A program made the position numbers and the translations under genes. From positions 279,692 to 343,691 of the forward strand of contig MU278360.1 of assembly GCA_022385755.1 (NCBI GenBank): a stretch of 64,000 nucleotides of DNA. Reading direction: 5' to 3'. This document shows positions 52,255 to 63,257 of the stretch, piece after piece; the stretch's first letter is position 1, and each line of letters begins with the position of its first letter. The notes under the pieces were generated by a model that had not been told where the DNA came from, searched no databases, and saw only the letters and a list, made by a program, of their open reading frames with translations. The stretch is from Trametopsis cervina (taxonomy: Eukaryota > Basidiomycota > Agaricomycetes > Polyporales > Irpicaceae).

Positions 52255-54515
52255 ATGAAAAAGACATGTTCGGCCTGTCGGTGAGTCCCATAACCTTTCC
52301 ACCGGCGGTTTGGACTTTCACGTCTGACACCATGCATATGCTAGGTCTCGAAAGACGGTAACTAATTCGTTGAAATATGCCCCAGGACTTCACGCCTCAG
52401 CTCATCTATTTTATAGCGTTGTGATGGTATCAATCCAGTGTGTGGACCTTGCTCTAGAGCTCGGAAACCACTCGATTGTCAGTACAGTGAAGCATCTACT
52501 CGACCTGGCAACAGTAAAGATTCGCTCTTACAGAAAGGAGCTGCATGCATGGCTTGCAGGTTTGTCGCTCATCTCCGAAGAAATCGAGATAGATTTCACT
52601 CAATGATCTCCATAGACGCAAGAAGAAGGTCTGTCTCTCATTTTCAGGCATAGGCAAACCGACTCACCGAGAAGCGCGAAAAGAAATGCGATGCTAGAAG
52701 ACCTTATTGTCGTACCTGCGAGATTGCAGGTAAACTTCATGATTGTATATACGAGGATGATACCCCCCAAAGTGTCATGGAGAGCCTTATTGCGCGGAAC
52801 AAAGAACTTGAAGAGCGTGTTGCCTTCCTGGAGGCTCAGCAAGTCAAGCCTTCCAGTGCGATGCAGGCCTTACTCATAGGTTCACATCAACTATTCCCTC
52901 CGGTTGTACCTGAATATCCAGGTCCTTTCTCTTCTTTTCGACTGTCTAGCTGTTCACCTGATGTGCCTGAGTCATGACAGCTCCGATACAATATCCATCC
53001 CCTCCGCCCTTTCTTCCATGGTTTGTCACGGCGGACATGGGCCAGAATAACCATAGCTCCCAGCCGGGCAACTCCTTAGGCGATCTGCTACTTTCTGAAC
53101 TTCGCCGACCATACAATACAGTATCCGACACCCCTTCCGACGCCCACCTGTGAGTTACATTCTCTGCCTGTCCGGATTGAAACCTTATACCACGTGTGTC
53201 GTAGTCGCGCACTCTATATAGCTCACAGCGCTACCCTTGGTGTTTACCTGCGCTCATCGAAATGCCAGGCGATCAAGGCAGGCGATATATCAGGGACCGT
53301 CGTACACCCCGCTGTGGTTCACTTAGCACTTCTTCTTGGCGGTATATTCTGGCATATGTATCCCTCTGCAACTCTGTCAGCGGTGAATGAAGAGGCCGAG
53401 TTGCAGCGCGCGATACAGTCGCTGTACACGCATCCTCCAGACCCCGTGACGCTTGTGATGGTATACTGCACCCTGGCGTGGTACACATTCTTCAATCGGA
53501 GGTTAAGTGAGGGTCAAGCATGGGTCATCAAAGCGCATGAAGCAGCCCGTCAACACCATCTTCGAATATTGCCTGAGGACGTTGCAGCTATCATAGAGCT
53601 AAATCAACCCAATGAAGACACAAAAGAGATGATTGCGACCATCTGTCAGCTCGTGTACTTCGACAAAGCAGCCACACTCGTGTTGAAGCTCCCTTCGGGG
53701 CTGGAGACTGAGTTCGATCAGCAGTTGAAGCAGCTTTCCGTGAGTCCTGTTCAATTGGGATAAAAGTTCCCGCGACGTGACTCATGACCACCACCCAAAG
53801 ATGTTCCAGCCGTGTCTGGAAGCGCACTCGCTTGTAGTTTTGCGTTGTCGCAGTATCTTCTTCCTTCAAGAAGCGCTGCGCCTCTCAGACAGCAGCGTTT
53901 CCTGCCAGCCTGAGAGTATTTCTACGTCTTGGCATAACCAATACTGGGAAACTCTGGAAGAAGTAACGCGGCATACGTCTGTGCTCACCACGCAACTGCT
54001 CAGGGTGTCCTTATCCCCTGACTGCCGACAGACAGTCACATTAACTATCTGCCAAATAGTCTCCTTGTCTGCACAGCTAGTACTGCATCGACTCCTAAGC
54101 CGCTTCCATCCGCAGTCTCGGCAAAGAGCCCTTAGCTGTGCTACTGAAGTTGTTGGCCTCACTCAAACCTTCAAAGCAGAAGACGTCTCGTTGTTGGACC
54201 CTATACTTGGGGTGTGTACCCACCAGCGCTCCGGCTCCGACTGGAAGCTCATACTGACGGCACCTTTGGTCATAGGTTTGCTGGACCATTGTCGCGACGG
54301 CGCTTCGGCAAGAGAAGCAGGCCTTCAATGATACCTCTAGCGTGACTCCAGACAGCAATTGGACACGCGCTTTTAGTGTTATGATCACCTGCGCTTCGAA
54401 GGTCGGGTCTAGGATCCCATTCTTCGGTATGTTCCTTCGGACTTCGACCGGTGTTGCGCACTCATGCTTCGCCACACAGAACACGTCCCCTACGCTTTGC
54501 ACGAAGTCGCTCTAG
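52255..54515 (+). CDS. Transcription factor with two tandem Zn2Cys6 clusters
   Basis: Fungal-type regulator. Exons: 52255-52280, 52345-52357 (13 bases), 52417-52559, 52616-52628 (13 bases), 52684-52879, 52981-53149, then three more from about 53203 to the stop at 54515. Cluster 1 reads MKKTCSACRSRKTRCDGINP then VCGPCSRARKPLDC; cluster 2 reads CMACRRRKKKCDARRPYC then RTCEIAGKLHDC. Both have C-x2-C-x6-C-x6-C-x2-C-x8-C, and in both a 13-base microexon encodes the basic residues between Cys 2 and Cys 3, with identical intron phases. About 22 residues separate the clusters. A short coiled coil (MESLIARNKELEERVAFLEA) follows, then a helical fungal-TF middle region (VVHLALLLGGIFWHMYPSAT) and LLDPILG|VCWTIVATAL near the C terminus. 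Targets unknown. Confidence 0.8.
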
Positions 54516-55113
54516 AATCCGTCCCGGATTTGATATGACGAGCTGCGCGTTACGGGTACCAATGATCATGTTCGGTTCTGCGGTGGTAATCGCAATCTGG
54601 TAGACCTCGTGTTGATACATTAGACTCATTTGAGGAGCCGTTTTCATCCAACACACGCCGCAGGTGCGAGTCTATCTTGATCTGACAGACTTGGGGTCGC
54701 CCGATACGATTGGGTTCGGGGACGAGTCCTGCACAATACGTGTGAAGTTGGAGAATTACGACACACCGGATGAACAGAGCGCTTGGTGGTGAGGACATGT
54801 GTAGAGAGTAAAGGAATGATGCATAGGACGAGGGGACATGTAAGATACAGTATAACGGTACATGGATGCATAGTACACAATGACGATGAGGGCTATATGC
54901 TAGGATTGTTCATATTAATACAGTTAGGGATGGATAATTTACAGTGCGATGGATGGCGTTACAATCAGTGGTGTCCGATGCATTGTACATAATTAGAGAC
55001 GCCTGCGTCGTCCATGAATAAGGTATGTGTTGGAATCATGTGGCTGCGTTGGTTGAGGTCGGCGAGGGTGTGCCATGTCGGGTCGAAGGGGACGTCAGAT
55101 GTCGTCAGGACGT
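54516..55113. other. Non-coding stretch between regulator and Cys-rich gene
   Basis: About 600 bases between two converging genes. A minus-strand frame of 82 codons (54550-54798) has no recognisable feature or partner exon. A/T content rises toward 54850-55000. Nothing identified. Confidence 0.45.
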
Positions 55114-55476
55114 TTAGATGAGGCCAACCATGCCTTCACGCTCACGCATGAGACAGTCGCCACACTTGGTCTCGCTAATCCGAATAGGATTGCGTTGAGG
55201 TAGAGTCATGAGCCTGTGGCATCCGGCTGCCTTGCACAGCGCCGCTGAAAGAGGGTATCGAGTTAGACCCGAATGTCATATGTTTGCGGACCGGACGTAC
55301 CGGAGTGTTCGTGCCTCCTGCTGAAGAGACAGTCTGCGCGCAGACAATCCTGCGTGCGAGTGGACATAGCGATGAAGTGCCCGCAAAGTGTGTGGTAGCG
55401 ACCGTCCTGGATCTGCACAAGCGGGGTCAGTTCAAGCTGACAACAGCAAGGAAGGTGAACGTACATTATGGCACAT
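55114..55476 (-). CDS. Small cysteine-rich protein (copy 2)
   Basis: Three exons give 84 residues. Exon 1 encodes MCHN up to a GTACGT donor; exon 2 reads IQDGRYHTLCGHFIAMSTRT and DCLRADCLFSRRH; exon 3 begins after CTTTCAG and reads ALCKAAGCHRLMTLPQRN to the end. Motif order is that of the gene at 14948-15284: M-C-H, C-G-H, D-C-x4-C-x2-S-x2-H, R-x2-T-x-P-Q-R and K-C-x2-C (KCGDC). No signal peptide or membrane helix. The Cys/His set suggests a zinc-stabilised small fold. A TATA-like box sits about 100 bases upstream. Proteins of this kind occur in mushroom genomes as small orphan families as far as I recall; no function is known to me. Confidence 0.62.
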
Positions 55477-55570
55477 TATTATGCAGCTGCTAGTGTTGGT
55501 AAATGGAAAGAGTAGAAGAGAAAATGCTACAGGGCTCAACCTGCTGAATGACCGGGAAGAGACCTGGGTA

Positions 55571-55578
55571 CTTATATA
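55571..55578 (-). promoter_or_regulatory. TATA-like box of the Cys-rich gene
   Basis: GTATATAAG on the minus strand about 100 bases upstream of the ATG at 55476, a usual distance for a fungal core promoter with a short 5' UTR. Supports 55114-55476 being transcribed. Confidence 0.5.
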
Positions 55579-56385
55579 CGAGAGGAAACGCGTATCAGTG
55601 CAAGGGAGGCACGGCATTCAACAAATGCACACGTTGACCTCATTCTAATCCGAAATCCGGTAGGGCCTAGGCGGTGAGGCATGGGGCACCTCGCGAATTC
55701 GCTGTCTCACGCAAAAAGAGAAATAACTCACTGCATGCGACCCGCTGCACACTGACTTACATAGCCCGATCGTCCGTGATGCTGATGAAGTGGGGTTATC
55801 TTGGAAGACTGCGGTGACCGGCAGGCAAGCCAGCGAAGTAGCCCTGAGGGCCGCTTACTGCAGAAAATCAGTGACAATCCTGCCACGACTCCCCCGGGAA
55901 GAACAATTTTTGGCGACGCGAGGGCTGATTACAGGCCCACGGCGCTCAAGGAGAGTTAAATCAATCAAGAGTTACCATCGTTTGTGTGCTGAGCGCACGA
56001 GGCAGCAGAGCGTGGATATGGCGTGTGTGCTAAACCCGGTGGTTCCTATCCAATTTGCGCATGCTACCTGGGCCACCAGCATTTGCAATCGTCCCCGGGT
56101 CGCTCGAGTTACTGCTAATGGCAGAAAGAGCTGTTTATTGATAACTTTCGGACTTCACTTGGTCCTTAAGATGGCCACGCGCATCGCCTCGGACTTAAAT
56201 AGGGGGGATTGAAACAGCTCATCCGTCGCGTCGGGAAGGCGTCTGGGTTACATTACGAGTAACGGAAGGAGCCCAAAGAGGATGACTGCATTAGAGAGTG
56301 TATATCATACGCTTGACCCGGCCAGTACGGAAAGGTCTCGAGGGAGAAGTGGAATATCAATCGTTCGTTGCTCCCGGAGGGCCGT
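55579..56385. other. Non-coding stretch before bS21m
   Basis: About 800 bases. A 140-codon open frame on the plus strand (55790-56212) starts without ATG, has no domain and no plausible partner exons. Otherwise nothing recognised. Confidence 0.45.
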
Positions 56386-56973
56386 TCAGGCTCCACGAGC
56401 ACGGATTTCATTCACAATCTGGATCTTCTTCCTCACCTAGGTGCAACCTTTCTCAATAATATATTGTAGGAACAGCGGAACGGAACATACCTCATGGGCA
56501 AACCGATTCCTCCACCGTTGGCTCGCCAGACGTCTCCGTTTGTATCCCTTCTTCTCATGACGCTCCTGCGCGCGTACCTCTCGAGATACATTGTTTTGCT
56601 TCATCACACTGCTGAGCCTATCAAAAGCTCTACTCAGGTTTTGACCATAAACCGCGACAGTACGGCCTCCAGACCAGAGTAAACACCATGTAGACCTGAA
56701 GCTGCGACAAGACTAACCATGGTATTTGCCAGGCGCAGGTGGCAGCCTGGCGACGTCCTTCTCTCGACTCTTCCAAACTTCTTCTGGATCAATTCTAATA
56801 TTCAGATGATCTGCGGTCTGCCCGGGGCTGAGGTATTGTGATGCATTTTGTCGCGACGCTACTGAGAATGTCCGTGCTAAAAGCATAGGACTGGACTTGG
56901 TGAGGCCGGCCAGTACTGGCCTAGCGGTCCATCGAGTGGCAGACGAGATAGATCTCAGTGCCACGGACAACAT
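56386..56973 (-). CDS. MRP21: Mitochondrial small-subunit ribosomal protein bS21m
   Basis: Homologue of bacterial S21 and yeast Mrp21. Exon 1 starts at ATG 56971-56973 with a presequence (MLSVALRSISSATRWTARPV) and reads to PPAPGKYHG; the next exon gives RTVAVYGQNLSRAFDRLSSV, MKQNNVSREVRAQERHEKKG and YKRRRLASQRW; the last exon gives VRKKIQIVNEIRARGA-stop. The block around NNVSREVRAQERHEKKGYKR is the S21 core found at the C terminus of fungal members. About 160 residues. Two introns, 56670s to 56712 and near 56430-56490. It shares a 202-base divergent promoter with the GIR2 gene, so two translation-linked genes may be co-expressed (inference). Confidence 0.88.
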
Positions 56974-57175
56974 TTGCGAGCCGTTTAAGCCGTAGTTCCA
57001 CTTGTTGTGATAGCGTAAGAGAGGTGGACTCTTGCGCTGTGTGGGATGGCGAGACTAGGGACCACTCTAAGTTACAGAGAATGTGAAAGCGAGATTGTAG
57101 CCGCTCACTGCCGCACGCGAGCGCGGAAAGTTGAGCGGACCCCGGACATCGCACTCAGCTCTACTCTTTCATCCA

Positions 57176-58228
57176 ATGTCATCTGAGGTACTAGCTGAAG
57201 AGTTCGAGGTACCCCAATCGCTGTATAACGTCGCTCGAGCTGTTTTCTAATGCATCTATGGCAGGTTCTTGAGTCGATATATCCGACAGAACTGTCAAGT
57301 TCGTGATCGCACAATACTATGCAGTTCCAATCTAGCTGAGCTCATGCAAAGAAATTTCCGAAAGGGAGCTGCGCCTGGAAGTTGAACCTGAGGAAGCCGT
57401 GGATGGCTATGACGAAGGTGAATTTCAGTTCATGCCTCATCCGCCAGTGCACAACTCATATGATCTTCTATCAGTGAAACTCGTGCTAGATGTCCGATAC
57501 CCTGATGAGTATCCCGATGTCCTACCAGAGCTCGAACTCGAGCCGGTAGAAGGCGATTTCGAAGATGGAGATATCGCAAGTTTGTTAAGCGACCTTAAAA
57601 CTGTGGTGCGCCTGTCTTACCTACAGTCTTCCTCAAGTCCCTCAATACGTACGTATAGGGAGAAGATAACCTGGGAATGGCAATGACGTTCACCCTCGTG
57701 TCGCATCTACGCGAGCAACTAGCGGTTCTTGTGAGAGACCGAGCAGACCGTCGGCGGAAAGAAGAAACGGAGAGGGAACGTTTGGCTCTCGAGGTATGCA
57801 TCGCGATTTACTTAGATGCCGCGAGTGTATTCATTTACGTCCATCAGGCGGAAGAAGCCAAGACACGAGGAACACCCGTTGTACTAGAGACATTCAAGGA
57901 GTGGAAAGCCAGATTTGACAAGGAGCTTGCGGTCATCAAAGCACGGGAAGACGAGGAAAAGATGAAAGGCATGACTGCAAAAGAGCGCGAAGAATACAAG
58001 AAGCTCGCCACTAGGCTGTCAGGTATATCTCGTGAGGTCAGGTCTAGTAACCGTGTAACTAAGCGCCGCTGCATAGGGAGACAGCTATTCGAACGCAATA
58101 AAGATCTCGATGTCGACGAAAGCCTCATGGAAGAAGGGACAGTATCTGTCGATTTCAGCCAGTATGAACGCGAGGCGCACAGTGAGGAGGAAGATGAGGA
58201 CATTGTTACCTTCAGCGACAGCGACTGA
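57176..58228 (+). CDS. GIR2: RWD-domain protein Gir2/RWDD1 (DFRP2-like)
   Basis: Cytosolic partner of DRG/Rbg GTPases and of Gcn1; yeast Gir2 competes with Gcn2 for Gcn1 and dampens the amino-acid starvation response. ATG at 57176 begins SSEVLAEEFEVLESIYPTEL, the normal RWD opening, continued by ISERELRLEVEPEE and LLSVKLVLDVRYPDEYPDVL with the RWD signature YPxxxP. The C-terminal half is a charged helix (ETFKEWKARFDKELAVIKAR) with GRQLFERNKDLDVDESLMEE and ends in an acidic tail (SEEEDEDIVTFSDSD). Six or seven exons; about 250 residues, normal length. Converges with the hydrolase gene 143 bases away. Confidence 0.9.
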
Positions 58229-58371
58229 TGACATAACATGTATCGATAGTTCTGTACTGTCAACACTTGAGCTAACAACAGAGCGTAAATCACATCAACG
58301 CAGTACATTGTATACACTATGTGTGCGGAAACCCATGAAAAGCAAGACACTTCTATGAATGGACACGGCGT

Positions 58372-60470
58372 CTAGAAACCCTTCAGCAAACCTTCCTCGC
58401 CTTCTACACCTACGATATGACCAGTGCTCTCCAGAACTCTATACGCGATCGCATGATTGCCCACTTCGGCAATGAGACCATCAACTTCTTCTACCCCTGG
58501 GTACTCCCGTTTGGGAGCAACGAACTCATCACCCATGGTCTTCAGCCACTCGAGTACCGGACGGTGGAACCATCTGTGAGGGTGATCTGCTGAGGATCCC
58601 TGTTCGAACCAACCCAGATGACCTCCTTTCTTCGTTGTCCCAAACACAATCCAAGGGCCCAGGGCGTCTTGGCCCTCTTGAACAGGCAGCACCGTGACGA
58701 TAGGATCGTCGTTTGCGTTTAAGCAGAGATGCGGAACACGAATGTCCCCCAGGACGTGGTGGCTGGAGGCCCAAATGTAGTAATCCTCCGCACGAGCGAA
58801 AGGGAAGGGAGGAGACGGTCCACCAATAAGGCGCGTAACGGAGTTGTCGAAGTCATAGAGCGTGGTTTTGCTTTCCTTGAATACCCGGTGCATCTCCTCA
58901 TTCAGTTTCTTGGATGGACTAGCTTCGAATGCGGCTATGTGATGTTGAAGCAGCGCTTTCAGATTGCCACCCAAAGCTGTCGAATACACCTGTCGCCGCC
59001 ACCAAGTACCCTCCAGCCTGGTCCGAAACAAGTTTCAGTAAGCATAATCGGACGACAATGACTGGTGTGGTGCACGCACTGTTTGCTGTTGGCGAGGAGA
59101 TCCCATGGCTGTTGGTAGATAAACATGAGATTGATGTGCGGCTGAAGAGATTCAATATGCTTACACAGCCTATAGCACATCCCGATATTAGTCGACTGCG
59201 ATCGCCTTCCTCCGCGAGGTAGCGGGTCAATACATTGGCACCAAGGGAGAATCCTACTCCCAACAAGGGAGCGTTGGGCCACCTTTGTGAGATGTGGAGG
59301 ATTGCCGTGCGTAAGTCGTCCGTCTGTCCAGCCGAATACAGTTGAGGACTCGTCACAGGAACCCCAGCACCTGGTAGAAGGGTCATCAGTCAATTTGTAA
59401 ACAAACAAAGGAAACGGGAAAGAGGAATGCTGTGAATGAGTCACAGGGTCTGCCTTCAACGTGCAAACCTTGGTCCGTCCAGCAGGCCACGCCGGTATGG
59501 CGCGCTGACGATTGGTATGCAATGTTACAGGAGAATCCTCCACCGAAGTTCAAAGACCGAACACCTCTTTGAGTCTAGTCTCACACAGAGTACACAATGA
59601 GGTGGATCGTCACTAGCACAACATTCGCCTCGGGTTGTGGCCGACATGAACATCGCCACAATGCGGCGATGCGCATTGGCATGAACACGCGAGAAGAGTT
59701 CCATAATTCTGGAAGCGGTATGCATCTCGTACGTGTGAGTCACAGGGGACTTACATCCTCGAAAGTTAACCACCACTGCTCGATAACCTAGTCCACCTTG
59801 TTCCGGAGCTGCACAGGCTGGCGCAAGGATAGCTCGCACGTAGGATTCATAGGAACCTGTATGCAATAAGTGTGTGTAAACAAGGGTATATTGATTCCAC
59901 ATGTCTGGGACTGACCTCCTGTAAGCCCGTGGGTGACTACTATTATCGGGGTGTCGTCGCGAAGATACGGTGCAGAGGGAGAGGGAGTGATATCTAGACC
60001 TCTGTATTTCCAGGTACGGCGTTATTCGACTCGTGTCAACTTGGGAGATGGATAGAATGACACATACAACGTGCCGCCGTCCGCAATGCGGATGAGCGTC
60101 CTAGGGACCCTAATTTAACTCTGCCGTGCGGTAAAGACCAGTTACGCACACCTTTCATATTCGACTTTGTCTACACGGGAAAAGTCGCCGACCACACAGT
60201 ATGCTGTTTGTGCATGACCACTAGTCAAGTATTCCGTTGAGCCAAAAGGATCCACAGCCCAGAGAATCCCTCTTACTTGGGAAGCCACCAGGCTGGCAGG
60301 AAAGTATTGTGCAAACTTGGACAGCGCTCCTCAACGAGATCCCTCAGCGAAATCTCTCGAAGATCTTCCTCCTTGTTGGATTTCCGGACTGCAACAGTCG
60401 CAACATCCGGGGCGAAGAACAGCTTGGGTACGTCGCGAACAGTGAAGAGAAAGCTCAGCAGCGCGCCCAT
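58372..60470 (-). CDS. Alpha/beta hydrolase of the YheT / EHT1-ABHD1/3 family
   Basis: Lipid-type hydrolase; yeast relatives Eht1, Eeb1 and YMR210W make ethyl esters or act as monoacylglycerol lipases. ATG at 60468-60470 (MGALLSFLFTVRDVPKLFFA). Exons join as FLPAWWLP|NGHAQTAYCVVGDFSRVDKV, then VPRTLIRIADGGTL|GLDITPSPSAPYLRDDTPII with the oxyanion motif VVTHGLTGG, GYRAVVVNFRGC, and the nucleophile elbow LLGVGFSLGANVLTRYLAEE. Asp in NANDDPIV and His in KKGGHLGWF complete the triad. About eight exons, about 450 residues. The NGHxQT opening is the best family mark. Complete and apparently functional. Confidence 0.9.
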
Positions 60471-60963
60471 GGTGTCTACGAGGAAAGAGAGAGGCTCATT
60501 CGAACGCACTTATATGGGGGAACGCTGTATATATCGCAAAGGAAGTTGTGGGATTTGATTCTTCCCCAATGTTCTGAGCAAACGCCGACGATAAGTAGTT
60601 ACTCAGGTCCTCTCGCAAGTTGAGTAGAGCGGTAAACTCACCGACGTCTGACATTTGCTTTCCGGTGTTCAATGCCGCGACTAACAGCGCCACGAGGTCG
60701 GGTCTGCAGGCGCCGATCATACGCACGTGTTTTAGTCCTTGTTCGACCGATTTGGAACCACCTCTCTCAGTGACAACGACGACGAACACAGTGCTTGTTG
60801 TTTGACACTTGCTCAATAAAATTACCTCGGCAACGTTGTCTGTCTTTTGTTAACAAGCATGGACCCTGATAGCGTTGTTATGACCATAGCGTTCTCGTCT
60901 GTTCCTGTATCTCCTATAAGCCCATAATACGCTCCTGCACTCACCTCGCCCGACTACGTCCCC
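60471..60963. other. Divergent promoter region hydrolase / orphan
   Basis: About 490 bases between divergent starts. A minus-strand CATATAAG word sits about 40 bases upstream of the hydrolase ATG. A 106-codon minus frame (60496-60816) with no ATG-supported partner is likely chance. Confidence 0.45.
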
Positions 60964-62830
60964 ATGCTCTCTCATCTAGCCACCTTCTCTAGGCGTAAGC
61001 CCGACTCAAACCCGCCACGGTGGTCCTCATTACTTGCAGGCGCTGGAATTCCCGGCACCTCAAACCTCAGGCTGTATCTTGCGCAAGCGCAGTTACCCCT
61101 CATGCTTCTAGGGCGAGATGCGCCCAGGGTACCAGAGGAAGGACACAAGACTCATCGCAACACTCTATCAGTGCGTGCTGAGAACTGGCGGAAACTGTCG
61201 GACATGTCAATCATCCCAAGCACAGTCTTCGATGATTATACGTCGAGATGTACGTGTTCTGTGTCCTGTATTTGTCTATCATGGACACTCACCCGCGTCC
61301 GCGCAGTCATACACATGCATATTCCATCCCACGACCTCCGTGTCGCTGATCCAGATGATGACAGTGGAGACAGGCTTACCGTTCCATGCTCTGTTTTCCG
61401 CATAGCCGACACAATAATTGGACGGCCCTCTGACGTGCTTCGGTTAGTATTCGAATCCAGTGTTGAGCAAGTCTGACATAACATTCTGCAGAGTGTCTCA
61501 ATGGATAACTCAGTTTCCACTCGCTACGCTTCAGAGAGTTCTCCATCTCGTATTCCCTCACACCCAAGAGTGGTCGTTCAGCCCAGTGATGGCTGACGCT
61601 GATGACGACATTGTTTCTTGTGTAACATGGGATCGACGCAACCCGGATAGGTCTGTGGACTCTGCTGTAGCTGTGATGATGCAGCCACCGTGGATCGTAT
61701 CTGCGGCTGATCTGGACAGTTTCGTCAATTGCACAAGAGTGCGTACAAAGCGTTCGGAAAGTGATTCCATGGCTAATAGATATCTAGTTGTCTCATCCAA
61801 AAGAAAACATCACCGACGAAGAAATGGAGAACGGATACCAGAGTAAGGAGAGAATGTGGGCCAAGGTGTGTTTCTAGTTTATTTCGTCATACTTGATCTT
61901 ACATGACTGCAGGTGTGGGACTTTTGCGCCCGGAGAGGTTGCAATTATTTTGTCGTAACAACATACTGGGGCTGGGCATTTGGTAACTTCTCGCGAGGTA
62001 AGTAGGATCTATTTTTTCTCGCGATCGGGCCAGTTGAGTCATCCCCGTAGGCAAAACAAGAGGTTTTATCACATCCGTTAGGCCTCACGACACGATTTCA
62101 CCAACAATACTGGAAGCACTTACATTCTGGTTTGGGTCCGCGATGGATATCAGTGGTGGATGGATGATACCGGAGGTCAGTAATGAGCTTGACGAGGGGA
62201 ACTCCTCCAGTACTTGCACTGTGTATGATGTTATGGGATGGGACGGTCGCGACAAAGACTTGGCACTGGCATTGGCTCTACTTTCGTAATACCAGAAGAC
62301 ATGCTGAACTAACGAGACTCTCCTGAAGGTGGCCGAACCTGTTTTCGACGTCAACCTCGGTGTGCCCGACCTGATGCTACCACCAGAAACATATGTCAGG
62401 TTCGATTCCCCGGCGCCCTCGGAATCAATATGGCATGCTGATAGCCAAGGTGTGTGTAACTGTGCTAATACGAATGGAGAAAGTAATATTTTTGTCAGCC
62501 AACGATGACTCGATGTCTATCGCGGAAAGACAGGAGGTTCTACAGATCGTTACTTCGCCAACGGGTGTCGAGGATGCACCTATCCCACCACCGACATTCC
62601 AAAACGCGTTTCATGACCTGACGGAGAACGTGTTGAACTGGCAGCTGACCGGCACAAGTTATCATGTCCATGGGCTTCCGCCGTCCGCCTTCCAAGTTCC
62701 GTCAGAGATCTCCAGTGCCATTACGGTCTCTTCGGCAGCATCAACGTGTAACGAAGAAAGACATACGAACGGAGACTGGTTGTCGCAGCGTCCGTCAGAT
62801 CTGGTGAACTACCCGCAACTGGTAGTATAG
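60964..62830 (+). CDS. Hypothetical protein, basidiomycete-type orphan family
   Basis: Function unknown. The clearest part is the C-terminal half: DDDIVSCVTWDRRNPDRSVD, VAVMMQPPWIVSAADLDSFV, then exons joined as ERMWAKVWDFCARRGCNYFV, VTTYWGWAFGNFSRGKTRGF, PTILEALTFWFGSAMDISGG and WMIPEVAEPVFDVNLGVPDL, with an Asn/Ser/Thr-rich tail. The pattern W-x-FC...YFVVT-x-YWGWAFG-x-FS is one I associate with a common orphan family of mushroom genomes. The N-terminal exons (from MLSHLATFSRRKPDS) are uncertain: the stretch 61240-61500 may be coding or intron. No signal peptide or membrane helix. Could be read as an enzyme-like globular protein, but no motif supports it. Confidence 0.55.
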
Positions 62831-63257
62831 CTCCTCGCCCTCCGGTGGTCCTTTTTTCGTATTCAGTCTCGGCAGACGGGATCTGCATGAGACGCAGAAC
62901 GGACTCTCACATAGTGTAAACCTGACGTACACTGTACGCATAACGATCTTAGCAAGTATATGTACAATTAGCGTGTAATGATCAGTTGGCCAATCATACT
63001 TTCGCGTCGGTGTGATGCCGCCGGAACATCCGGAGCGCGGCTCAGAACAAGTACACGGTGAGACGCAACCTTGACCTTGTACCTTTTGTGTGGCTCATCC
63101 ATCCCACTATTGTCTCTGTCTTGTCTCATACTGCCATTCGATCGTTCTTCGGGTCAACGCATACGTGCAAACCTCCTGTTGAACTGTCGCAATCCTGGTC
63201 CGAGAATCGTGTGCTAAACCTCAATTCTCATAACACCGCGACCGACCTCTACCTGCA
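62831..63257. other. Non-coding stretch before cyclin gene
   Basis: 427 bases holding the 3' UTR of the orphan gene and the cyclin promoter. A 98-codon plus frame (63058-63354) runs into the cyclin in another phase and is not supported. Confidence 0.45.

Noticed and set aside
52255..52559. Cluster 1 of the regulator as a separate, truncated gene
   Set aside because: The frame runs without a stop from cluster 1 into cluster 2 and all splice sites join, so one gene is the simpler reading; kept as an alternative in the findings.
55790..56212. 140-codon plus-strand frame
   Set aside because: No ATG at its start, basic mixed composition, no domain, no partner exons.
60496..60816. Minus-strand frame as an N-terminal extension of the hydrolase
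   Set aside because: Family members start near MGALLSF; the extra stretch has no presequence character and a different frame from the first exon.
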